A stretch of 64,000 nt of DNA from Streptomyces sp. Ncost-T10-10d (GTDB lineage: Bacteria > Actinomycetota > Actinomycetes > Streptomycetales > Streptomycetaceae). Below, in pieces: positions 27,976-36,600 of the stretch (the stretch's first letter is position 1; each line of letters opens with the position of its first letter). The notes under the pieces are model-generated. The model did no database searches and was not told the origin of the DNA. It saw only the letters and a program-made list of their open reading frames with translations. The position numbers were made by a program, and so were the translations under genes. The DNA is taken from positions 31,189-95,188 of the forward strand of contig NZ_FMDF01000149.1 in assembly GCF_900091955.1 (NCBI RefSeq), written 5' to 3'.

Positions 27976-30765
27976 ATGTCTGGTATCGGCCGATTCCGGG
28001 CGAGGTTGCGACGCTCCGTCCGGCGACCACATCGGCACGATGGGGGGCGCTCGGGCCAAGCCACCCCCGCGCCGCCCGATCGGGACATGACCCACCGCTC
28101 CCCGGGCCGCGAACTGCTGTCCCTGTTCACCCTGCGTACCGTGGCCGGCCAGGTCTTCTGCTTCGTGCTCGGGCTGGTACTCCTGCTCATCGCAGGCGCC
28201 GCGGTCGCGCTGGTACTGCAGGGCCGCAGCGACAGCCTGCAGGAGGCCCGGCTGCGTACACTGAGCGTGGCCGAGACGTTGGCCCACTCGCCGGGGATCG
28301 TGGCAGCGCTGGACAGCAAGAACCCCACCGCCATCCTGCAGCCGCGCGCGGAGCAGATCCGCCGGCAGACACATGTCGACGTCGTCGTCGTTGCCAGCCC
28401 CCAGGGCATTCGCTATACGCACTCCGACCCCGCGCTGATCGGCAAGCACATCGTCGGTCCGTACAAGGAGGCGCTGGCCGGCAAGAGCTTCACCCGGACC
28501 TTCTCCGGCAGCCTGGGGCCCTCCGTCAACTCACTGGTGCCCGTCAACCGGCCCGACGGCTCGGTAGCCGGGCTGGTGTCCGTCAGCCTCACCGACCAGT
28601 CGGTCAACAGTGTGGCCAACCGGTCCATCCCGCTCGGTATCGCCGTCGCGGTGTCCGCCGCCGCAGTCACCACAGGCGGCGCGGCCCTCGTGAGCAGACG
28701 GCTGCGCCGCCAGACACACGGGCTCGGACCGGCAGAGATGACCCGGATGTACGAGCACCACGACGCGGTGCTGCACGCGGTCCGCGAGGCCGTCCTCATC
28801 GTCGGGGCCGACCACCGGCTGACGATGGCCAACGACGAGGCCCGCAGGCTGCTCGCCCTTCCTCCGGACGCCGAGGGCCGCGCGGTGGCGGACCTCGGGC
28901 TGGCCCCCGATACCGCGGAGCTGCTCGCCTCCGGCCGGACCGTCACCGACGAGGTGCTGCGCGTCGGCAGCCGCCTGCTGGCCGTCAACCTCCGGCCGAC
29001 GGGCGAGCACGGCGGGCCACCCGGCACCGTGGCGACCCTGCGCGACACCACCGAACTCCGCAAGGTCACCGGGCGAGCCGAGCTGATCCACGAACGCCTG
29101 CTGCTCCTCTACGAGGCCGGTGCCCGGATCGGCACCACCCTTGACGTGGGCAGGACGGCCCAGGAACTGGCCGACGTGGCGTCCCCCGGATTCGCCGACG
29201 TCACGAGCGTCGACCTCGCCGATCTCGCGCTTCCCGGGGATGAACCGACCACGCCGGACAGCGCCCCGCTGGACATGCGCCGTACCGCCATCGCCGCCAC
29301 GGACGCGGACCAGCCCCTGTACTCGATCGGCCGACTGGTCGGATTCGTTCCCTCAAGGACCCGGGCCATGCGCGTGAACATCGACGAGGCCGGGCTGGGG
29401 CCGGAGGTGATCACACAGCTGGGATGGCGGTACTGGGACCCCGAGCGGGCCTCGAAGATCCTGGACTACGGATTCCACTCGGTGCTCTCCGTACCGCTGC
29501 ACGCACGCGGCGTCATCCTGGGTCTGGTCAACTTCTGGCGCGCGGGCACTCCCGACCCGTTCGACGAGGACGACCAGTCCTTCGCCGAGGAACTGGTGGC
29601 CCGGGCGGCCGTCAGCGTGGACAACGCCCGCAGGTACACACGCGAGCACGAAATGGCCGTGACGTTGCAACGCAGCCTGCTGCCCCGCGACCTGCCCGAG
29701 CAGAACGCCCTCGACGTGGCCCACCGCTATCTGCCGGCGCGGGCCGAGGTGGGCGGCGACTGGTTCGACGTGATCCCGCTGTCCGGCGCCCGGTTCGCAC
29801 TGGTTGTCGGTGATGTGGTCGGACACGGGCTGCACGCAGCCGCCACCATGGGGCGGCTGCGCACCAGCATCCACAACTTCTCCGCGCTGGACCTCGCGCC
29901 CGACGAACTTCTCGGACATCTCGACGAACTGGTCAGCCGGATCGACCAGGACGAGGCGGCGGGCGGCGGCGCCGAGATCGCCGGAGCCGGCTGCCTGTAC
30001 GCGATCTACGACGCGGTCTCCGGCAACTGCTCGGTGGCCCGGGCAGGCCACCCCGGGCCCGTGCTGGTCCTCCCGGACGGCAGCGTCGAAGTTCCCGAGG
30101 TTCCGGCCGGCCTGCCCCTCGGCATCGGTGGCATGCCGTTCGAGGCGGCCGAGTTCCATGTACCCGAAGGGAGCCGTCTGGTCCTCTACACGGACGGTCT
30201 CCTGGAGAGCCGTGACCGGGACATCGACGCCGGCCTGGAGCTGCTGCGCGCCACTCTCGCCGGTCGCGACCGGACACCGGAGGAGACCTGTGACGACGTG
30301 CTCGACGCGATGCTGTCCGGGCCGCCGACCGACGATGTCGCCATTCTTGTGGCCTGCACCCGCACGCTCGATCCGAACCAGGTCGCGCAATGGGCCGTGG
30401 CCACCGATCCGGCGGCCGTCGCCGGGGTCCGCAAGAACGTCGCCCAGTGGCTCAGCGAGCGTGGCCTGGACGAGGAGGCGTTCACCACCGAGCTGATCCT
30501 GAGCGAACTGGTCACCAACGCGGTGCGCTACGGCACAGGACCGATCGAGGTCCGCCTGCTGTACGACCGCAGCCTGATCTGCGAGGTGTCCGACACCAGC
30601 AACACCTCACCGCATCTGCGCTACGCGGCGACGACGGACGAGGGCGGCCGGGGACTGTTCCTCGTCGCCCAGTTCGCGGAACGCTGGGGCACCCGCTACA
30701 CCGAGACGGGCAAGGTGATCTGGTCGGAGCAGACGGTCGGCGAATCGGGGACGGAGGGCGACTGA
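27976..30765 (+). CDS. Membrane sensor SpoIIE-type phosphatase with PAS, GAF and anti-sigma kinase domains
   Basis: A 929-residue signalling protein likely acting in partner switching on anti-sigma antagonists. Order: membrane helix at about 55-78; extracellular CitA/DcuS-like sensor (HVDVVVVASPQGIRYTHSDP, LVSVSLTDQSVNSV) to about 210; second helix 213-236; PAS about 258-350 (VREAVLIVGADHRLTMANDE); GAF about 375-550; PP2C/SpoIIE phosphatase about 560-790 (RYLPARAEVGGDWFDVIPL, VVGDVVGHGLHAA, YTDGLLESRDRDID, DDVAILV); and HATPase of the anti-sigma type about 800-920 (ILSELVTNAVRYG, GGRGLFLVAQFAERWG). Phosphatase and kinase on one chain could set the phosphorylation of the same target. The start could also lie further downstream, at Met38. 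Confidence 0.92.
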   Translation: MSGIGRFRARLRRSVRRPHRHDGGRSGQATPAPPDRDMTHRSPGRELLSLFTLRTVAGQVFCFVLGLVLLLIAGAAVALVLQGRSDSLQEARLRTLSVAETLAHSPGIVAALDSKNPTAILQPRAEQIRRQTHVDVVVVASPQGIRYTHSDPALIGKHIVGPYKEALAGKSFTRTFSGSLGPSVNSLVPVNRPDGSVAGLVSVSLTDQSVNSVANRSIPLGIAVAVSAAAVTTGGAALVSRRLRRQTHGLGPAEMTRMYEHHDAVLHAVREAVLIVGADHRLTMANDEARRLLALPPDAEGRAVADLGLAPDTAELLASGRTVTDEVLRVGSRLLAVNLRPTGEHGGPPGTVATLRDTTELRKVTGRAELIHERLLLLYEAGARIGTTLDVGRTAQELADVASPGFADVTSVDLADLALPGDEPTTPDSAPLDMRRTAIAATDADQPLYSIGRLVGFVPSRTRAMRVNIDEAGLGPEVITQLGWRYWDPERASKILDYGFHSVLSVPLHARGVILGLVNFWRAGTPDPFDEDDQSFAEELVARAAVSVDNARRYTREHEMAVTLQRSLLPRDLPEQNALDVAHRYLPARAEVGGDWFDVIPLSGARFALVVGDVVGHGLHAAATMGRLRTSIHNFSALDLAPDELLGHLDELVSRIDQDEAAGGGAEIAGAGCLYAIYDAVSGNCSVARAGHPGPVLVLPDGSVEVPEVPAGLPLGIGGMPFEAAEFHVPEGSRLVLYTDGLLESRDRDIDAGLELLRATLAGRDRTPEETCDDVLDAMLSGPPTDDVAILVACTRTLDPNQVAQWAVATDPAAVAGVRKNVAQWLSERGLDEEAFTTELILSELVTNAVRYGTGPIEVRLLYDRSLICEVSDTSNTSPHLRYAATTDEGGRGLFLVAQFAERWGTRYTETGKVIWSEQTVGESGTEGD

Positions 30766-30851
30766 AGCATGCGTCGCCCGGAGTGCCGACGGAGAGCCGT
30801 CGTGACACGCTGAAGCGGGGGATCACGGCTACGTCACCCAAGGAGATCGAA

Positions 30852-31298
30852 ATGGCCAGTGACACCACCGGACCCGGACCGAGTCGCACGAGGCCGAGCC
30901 CCACGCACGCGCCCACATCCGGTACGACACTCCTGGCGGCAGTCCTGATGATCCTCGGCGGAGCGATGGCGATCTTCGAGGGGATCGCGGCCATCACGAA
31001 GGACCGCCTGTTCGTCGTGACGCGGCACTACGTGTTCGAGTTCAGCCTGACGGGCTGGGGCTGGGTCCACCTCATCCTGGGCATCGCCCTCCTCCTCGCC
31101 GGCTGCGCCGTATTCACCGGAGCCCTGTGGGCACGCTTCTTCGGTGTCGCCGTGGCCGGCCTGGGCGCAATCGCCAACTTCCTGTGGCTGCCGTTCTACC
31201 CCTTGTGGGCCCTGGTGGTGATCGTGGTCAACATCCTCGTCATCTGGGCGCTGTGCATGGGCATGCACCGAGAAGCGGACGCCGGCCTGACTGCCTGA
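30852..31298 (+). CDS. Small four-helix membrane protein (DUF7144-like)
   Basis: A 148-residue protein with a hydrophilic 25-residue start, then four membrane helices (TLLAAVLMILGGAMAIFEGI, WGWVHLILGIALLLAGCAVF, FFGVAVAGLGAIANFLWLPF, WALVVIVVNILVIWALCMG). AAGGAG lies 7 nt before the ATG. It is common in streptomycetes as a membrane protein of unknown role. It follows the phosphatase gene by 86 bp and may be co-expressed. Confidence 0.8.
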   Translation: MASDTTGPGPSRTRPSPTHAPTSGTTLLAAVLMILGGAMAIFEGIAAITKDRLFVVTRHYVFEFSLTGWGWVHLILGIALLLAGCAVFTGALWARFFGVAVAGLGAIANFLWLPFYPLWALVVIVVNILVIWALCMGMHREADAGLTA

Positions 31299-31320
31299 CC
31301 CACGCGTGCCCGGACCGGGC

Positions 31321-31389
31321 CGAGACCGCGCCGTCGAGGAACGCCGGCCGGGCGGTGGGCGGAACAGTGAGGACGGGGCGCGGGTTCAG
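31321..31389 (-). pseudogene. DUF397 C-terminal remnant
   Basis: On the minus strand the sequence reads NPRPVLTVPPTARPAFLDG, resembling the DUF397 ending of the intact gene at 41086 (DGPVLTVPPAAWAAFLG). A 13-nt stretch, GTGAGGACGGGGC (plus-strand orientation), is identical in both. No start or N-terminal half remains. It is small, so moderate confidence only. Confidence 0.4.
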
Positions 31390-31689
31390 GGTCCGACGGC
31401 CGTGGAGAGTTCTGTTCGCAACCGCTCGTACGTCGGTGCCAGTTGACGTAGTTTCGTCTCCAGGGTCCGGTCGTCCCCGGTGACGAGCGGGTGTTGCAGG
31501 CCGGCCAGGATCCGGGCCTGCTGATTCAGTGTCTCCGCGCAATCGGTCAGGCCGATCAGGTCCAGGCAGGCCGCCGCATCTGCGAGACGGCGCGCGCCGA
31601 CGCGTACGCCGAACCCGGCCATCATGGCGCGGATGCCGGGCGCGAGTCCCTCGGCCACCTGCGAGGCAAGGGCCTCGACCGCAGCCGCT
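31386..31689 (-). pseudogene. C-terminal gene fragment, possibly of a regulator
   Basis: The minus strand encodes about 100 residues (AAAVEALASQVAEGLAPGIR, LADAAACLDLIGLTDCAETL, TLETKLRQLAPTYERLRTEL) with good codon bias but no ribosome binding site. It begins abruptly next to the oxidoreductase fragment on the other strand. It looks like the helical C-terminal half of a protein whose 5' end was deleted. The family is not recognised. Confidence 0.45.
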
Positions 31690-31953
31690 CAGGTGATCGG
31701 CACGTACATCGCCGCCGATCCGACCGGTGCCACAGAGGTCCCCGGTGTCTGGGTGGGCGGCAATGTCGCGGACCCGAAGGGGCAGGTCATCGGCTCCGCC
31801 GACGCCGGGGTGCGGGCCGCCGCGGCGATCAACGCGGACCTGATCGCCGAAGAGACCCGCCGGGCGGTCGCCGCCCGTCGCCGTACGGCCTTCTCGGCGG
31901 CGGAGCGCGAAGTCTGCGAGCGGGTGCTCGGGGAGCGACGACACGGGTTGTGA
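31690..31953 (+). pseudogene. C-terminal fragment of an FAD/NAD(P) oxidoreductase
   Basis: VIGTYIAADPTGATEVPGVW, VGGNVADPKGQVIGSADAGV and RAAAAINADLIAEETRRAV match the final FAD-binding segment of thioredoxin-reductase-like flavoproteins. The Rossmann domains and active-site cysteines are missing. The fragment starts where the opposite-strand fragment ends. Together they look like a formerly divergent pair that lost both 5' ends and the promoter in one deletion. Confidence 0.6.
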
Positions 31954-32030
31954 CCGGCCGGTCCGCAGGGGCCGTGCGAAGGGAGTGGTCCGGTCGGACA
32001 TCGGCAGTGCGCGGTCCTGCCCGACGACGA

Positions 32031-32075
32031 GCGCCCGCCTTCCGGCCCCGGGCGGGGGAGGGGGAAGGCGGGCGC
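32031..32075. terminator. Bidirectional terminator downstream of the YceI gene
   Basis: A 13-bp stem, GCGCCCGCCTTCC/GGAAGGCGGGCGC, with a 19-nt loop, lies between the oxidoreductase fragment and the end of the minus-strand YceI gene. Confidence 0.65.
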
Positions 32076-32107
32076 GCTCGGGTTCGGGCGTGAGGCGGCG
32101 GGAGGCG

Positions 32108-32737
32108 TCAGGCCTGCGCTGCTGCGGCCTTGATCGCGGAGATGTCGAAGTTGAGCTTGACCTTGTCGCTGACCATGACGCCGCCGGTCTCCAGCGCCGC
32201 GTTCCAGGTCAGGCCCCAGTCGGAGCGCAGGATGTCCGCGCTGCCCTCGAAGCCGACGCGCTCGTTGCCGTAGACGTCGGTGGCGGAGCCGTTGAACTCC
32301 AGGTCGATGGCGAGGGGGCGCGTGACGTCCTTGATGGTGAGGTCGCCGGTGATGCGGTACTTGTCGCCGCCGAGCTGCTCGGCGTGTGTGGAGCGGAAGG
32401 TCATGAGGGGGAACTTCTCGGCGTCGAAGAAGTCGCCGCTGACCAGGTGGCCGTCACGGTCGGCGATGCCGGTGTCGACGCTGGCGATCTTGACGTCGAT
32501 CGAGGCGGCGGAGTTCGCGGGGTTGTGACCGTCGAGCTTCAGGCTGCCCTCGTGCTCGCCGAAGGAGCCACGCACGTTGGTGACCATGGCGTGACGCACG
32601 GTGAATCCGATGCTGCTGTGCGCCGGGTCGATCGTGTAGTCACCGGTGAGGGCGGCCAGAGCCGGGTCCACGGCGGGGGCGGTGGCGACCGCGGTGGCGG
32701 ACGGGGCGTTGTTGTTCTTGCGGTTGAACAGAGCCAT
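32108..32737 (-). CDS. YceI-family lipid-binding-like protein
   Basis: A 209-residue protein of the YceI fold, a lipocalin-like barrel that binds isoprenoid chains in known members. Family signatures are YTIDPAHSSIGFTVRHAMVT, VRGSFGEHEG, SVDTGIADRDGHLVSGDFFD, FPLMTFRSTHAEQ and WNAALETGGVMVSDKVKL. There is no signal peptide, so it is probably cytoplasmic. The start at 32737 is preceded by a strong GAGGAGG; an upstream ATG at 32794 would lack this. A promoter and TTGAAC-rich operator precede it. The substrate is not known. Confidence 0.9.
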   Translation of the reverse strand: MALFNRKNNNAPSATAVATAPAVDPALAALTGDYTIDPAHSSIGFTVRHAMVTNVRGSFGEHEGSLKLDGHNPANSAASIDVKIASVDTGIADRDGHLVSGDFFDAEKFPLMTFRSTHAEQLGGDKYRITGDLTIKDVTRPLAIDLEFNGSATDVYGNERVGFEGSADILRSDWGLTWNAALETGGVMVSDKVKLNFDISAIKAAAAQA

Positions 32738-32802
32738 GGCTCCTCCTCGGGGGACGTGATCGAGTGGCGGTCGAAGTCGTTGTTTAACCTTCAACGAGAT
32801 TG

Positions 32803-32831
32803 ACTCTAGCGCTATCTAGTTCAAAGTTCAA
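32803..32831 (-). promoter_or_regulatory. Promoter of the YceI gene with repeated TTGAAC elements
   Basis: On the minus strand, TTGAAC (32831-32826) and TAGAGT (32808-32803) are separated by exactly 17 bp. A second TTGAAC overlaps the spacer, and an inverted copy-like AACCTTCAACG lies downstream near 32786-32796. This arrangement is typical of MarR-type control of YceI genes, but no MarR gene is in the window. Confidence 0.6.
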
Positions 32832-32966
32832 CATCAAGGGTGCGGATTGTTGTGAGAGGTGACTCGCCCGCCGCCATCCGCACCCTTCGCCCTCTGGCGG
32901 ACGCGCGTAGAACTCGGGCACTATCTCCCTGCCCCGTTTTTTGTCATGAGCAGGAGGAATCCCCCC

Positions 32967-33491
32967 ATGGTGTCCCGTATGACACTGCGCCCCGTCCTGA
33001 CCGCCCTCGCCCTCGTCCTCGGCGTCCTCTTCGCGCCCGGCGTCGGCGTTCTCGGCAGCGGTGCCACCCAGGCCCACGCCGTCACGAAGCTCACCCACGC
33101 ACAGGCCACCGCCCGGTTCAGCTCCTCCGGAATCACCTGGTCGTCCTCCGGCGGCTGCTCCAACCGCAACGTGGCCACGTGCACCTCGTTCGACCAGCTC
33201 AACCTGGCCACCGCCCAGGGCGCCCAGACCCTCAAGAGCGCCACGGGCTGCGCGCTGAACATCACCGGCGGTACCGAGACGGGCCACGCCAGCGGTACGT
33301 ACTCGCACTGGAACGGCTACAAGCTCGACTTCGGCAAGTCCACCTGTCTCACGAACTACGTCCACGGCGTCTTCGCCTACATAGGACTGCGCGGCGACGG
33401 TGCACCCCAGTACCAGTCGGGTTCCGGCAACGTCTACGCGGACGAGGGCAACCACTGGGACGTGACGTACTACAACTGCGGCGGCTGCTGA
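32967..33491 (+). CDS. Secreted M15-like (D-Ala-D-Ala peptidase fold) protein
   Basis: A 174-residue exported protein. The signal peptide MVSRMTLRPVLTALALVLGV ends near THAHA-type cleavage (TQAHA). The mature part is rich in Cys, Ser and Thr. A metal-site pattern of peptidase family M15 is visible: SHWNGYKLD gives His114-x6-Asp121, and DEGNHWDV supplies Glu160 and His163. This suggests a zinc enzyme or a derived non-catalytic cell-wall binder. AGGAGG 9 nt before the ATG at 32967 fixes the start. It is followed by a good terminator and stands alone, divergent from the YceI gene. Confidence 0.65.
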   Translation: MVSRMTLRPVLTALALVLGVLFAPGVGVLGSGATQAHAVTKLTHAQATARFSSSGITWSSSGGCSNRNVATCTSFDQLNLATAQGAQTLKSATGCALNITGGTETGHASGTYSHWNGYKLDFGKSTCLTNYVHGVFAYIGLRGDGAPQYQSGSGNVYADEGNHWDVTYYNCGGC

Positions 33492-33516
33492 CCGCGCGCT
33501 GTATTCACCCGCACAA

Positions 33517-33544
33517 GTGCCCCCGTTCGCCGGAACGGGGGCAC
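33517..33544 (+). terminator. Terminator after the M15-like gene
   Basis: A perfect 12-bp stem, GTGCCCCCGTTC/GAACGGGGGCAC, with tetraloop GCCG, lies 25 nt after the stop. The conflict-system gene converges from the right. Confidence 0.8.
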
Positions 33545-33670
33545 CCGCACGTGATGGCGCAGCGGGCAGGCCCTGGACCAGCTCCGGTACCTCCTCGCCG
33601 CCACCCGGGTCGCGGCACGCCCCAACTGCTGGCGCCCCACCCCGTTGCAGCCCTACGGTCCCACAAAGCC

Positions 33671-36600
33671 CTAGGGGGACGGGCAGGTCTGCCGGTAGGG
33701 CAGTCCCGGCACGTACCGGTCCCACTCCTCCCGGGTGAGACCGCCTCCGGCGACGGCGCAGGCCTGCTCGATGGTGTCGGCGCTGATGTCGGGGAAGTCG
33801 TCCAGGTCCCACAGAAGGACGTTCCGGCCGTCGGCGCCGAGCAGGTAACGTCCGTCGGGGGTGAACCGGACGATTTCCACGCTGTCCGTGAGTTCGGTCA
33901 GGGTCGCGGCTCGATGAGGCCGACTCCGTTCGCCGACGGCCCACAGCACGATGTCTCCGTCCTCGCCGGCTCCGGCGAGCAGATTCCCCTGCGGGTGGAA
34001 GGCGAACGACCTGAAGTCGCCGTCTTCCGGCTCGGTGACGTCGGCGATTTTTCGGGGGTGCCGTGGGTCGCTGATGTCCCACAGCAGCACCGGCTTGTCG
34101 ATGTCCCCGGTCGCCAGTGTTGTCCCGTCCGGAGCGAAGGCGGACGAAGGGTTGCCGGACGGCAGCTCGACCGGCTTCGTGGCAGGGTTCAAGTCCCAAA
34201 GAGTGGCATTCAATTGGGTCGGAAGGGCGAGCAGTCTGCCGTCGGGGCTGAACCGTGGCGCGTACGTGAGGCCGGCGTTGGAGAAGGCCCCCTGTGCACG
34301 GGGGCGGTCAAGATCCTCGACGTTCCACAGCGTGGCCGAGCCCGTGAGGAAGATGCCGTCGATGGCGACTACGGTCGTGCCACGGGGGGAGAACGCCAGC
34401 GAGAAGATCTGATGCGGGCGCCGGACGGTGGCGGTCCGGCGTGGCCGGGCGGGATCGGTGAGGTCCCAGAACAGAAGGGCGCCGGCGGTGTCACCGCTGA
34501 CCAGCGCCCTTCCGTCGGGGCTGAAGGCCACGGCCTCGATGCCCTTCGTGTGGCCTGTCAGTGAAGCGAGGCGTTTCGGCCTGAGCGGGTGGGTGAAGTC
34601 CCACAGGTCGACGGTTTCCCTGTTTCCGCCGGTGGCGAGCAGCTTTCCGTCGGGGCTGATGTCGAGTCCACTGACACTGCCTTCCTGGCCCAGCGCCTCG
34701 ACGGCTCGGGGCCCGCGCACGGTCGCCTTCCAGCGGATGACCTCGTCGGCCGCCGCGCTGACCAGTTGTCGGCCGTCCGTACTGAACGCCACCGACTCCA
34801 CGGTCCGGTCGTGCTGGCTCAGTGTCAGCGCCTTCGAGGGATTCACCGGGTCCGTGACGTTCCACAGGACGACGGTCTCGTCCATGCTGCCGGTCGCCAG
34901 GATCTTGCCGTCCGCACGGAAGGCGAAGGCGGTGACATATGTCTTGTGGCCGTTCCAACTGCGTTCCCTGCGGGGCTTGGCGGGTGTCGAGATGTTCCAC
35001 ATCTGGATGGTGCCGCCGTCCGTCGTGACCAGCCGACGGCCGTCGGGGCTGAACGCGAGAGTCTCTTCGACCCCTTCGAACCGGGTCAGGCTCTTCGGGT
35101 GTGCCCGATCGGTGATGTCCCAGAGCGTCGCCCCGCCCCTGTGGGTGATCGAGTCCTTGTCGGGTGGATCCTCGGACGCCATGACCGTGCCGTTGGCTGT
35201 GGCCAGTGTCCGGCCGTCGGCGCTGAACTCCAATTGCTCGCTGTCGTAGACACCGCGGCGGATGCCGAGTCGCCGGGGCTGTGTGCTGTTCCTCATGTCC
35301 CACAGGACCAGGGCTCCGAAGCTCGCATTGCTCTTCCACCACCCCACCGCACCGAGCGTCCTGCCGTCGGGGCTGAACCGTACCGTCTCTGCCTTCCCGG
35401 GCAGCGCGGTCACGCGGAGTGTGACGATCCGGTCCGGCGGCGTGGGCCCTCGCACCTTCCACAGGCCGATGGTGCCGTCCTCGCAACTCACGGCCAGAGT
35501 GGCGCCATCAGGGCTGAACGAAACGCCCGACAGCTCGTCCTGGCACGCGGTGAAGGCCGCCAGCCGCCGCTGCTCGCCCGGGACACGGACGTCCCACAGC
35601 AGCACACGTCGTCGGTCATCCAGGTCATCGACGGCGAGCGTCCCGCCGTCCGCGCTGAGCACGGTCGTGTGGAACGGCCGGCCGGTCAAGCGCGTGCGCC
35701 CCGCGAAATGGCTCTGCGCGAGGGTGTCGAAGAGTGCGGAGCGAGCTTCCGCCGAGGGCTGGAGGCGGTACGCGGCGACGCCGAGGCGCAGTGCGGTCTG
35801 CGGCTGCGTGGCGCCGAGGTTCTCCGCCTCCGCACGCAGCGCCCGGTAAGTGGCGAGGCGCCGCTGCGCGTCGGCGGTGCCGCGCTGCTGGACGGCGATC
35901 ACCGCAGCGGTCACGGCCAGGCACAGGACAAGTGCGACGGCGCCCAGCGCCTGTTTCAGCCGCCGGATGCGCCGTGCCTCAAGGGCGCGTTCCGCACCCT
36001 CGGCCGCCCTGCTCTTCGCCAGGAAGTCCCCGACCGGGTCGCGCGGCAGTCGATCCTGCTCCAGCAGTTCCGACGCGCTCTGCAGACGGGTACCCCGATA
36101 GAGGAACGCCTTGTCGCGGCCGGCTGCCAGCCAGGCGTCGGCGTCGTCGGAGATCTGCTGGCGCAGTCTCAGTTCCGCCCGGTCCTCGTCGATCCAGCGG
36201 CGCAGCCGCGGCCAGGCGTGCAGCAGTGCCTCGTGGGAAATCTGGGCACTGTCCTGATTGATGGTGACGAGCCGTGCGGCGACCAACCGGTCGACGAGGG
36301 CGGCGTCGTGGCGGCTGGGCAGCAGCGTGCTGGTGGGGATGCGGCGGCGCACGGCGTCTGAGCCGTCGGCAGTGACGTGCACCATGCGCAGCAGCAGTTC
36401 GCGCAGCGCCGCGCGACCGGAATCGTCCAGTTCCTGGTACAGCTTCTCGGTTGTGGTGGTGACGGCCTGCCAGATCCCGCCGGTGGCTTGGTAACCGGCG
36501 AGGGTCAGCACCGCGCCGCTGCGGCGCAGCCAGGTCTCGCGCAGCGCGTGCGCCAGGAAGGGCAGGCCGGCCCGTCCGCCCTGGCGCAGGTCGTGCAGCA

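Noticed and set aside
30390..30851. Longer start for the small membrane protein inside the phosphatase gene
   Set aside because: Arg/Gly/His-rich out-of-frame translation of the HATPase domain; the AAGGAG site before 30852 decides the start.
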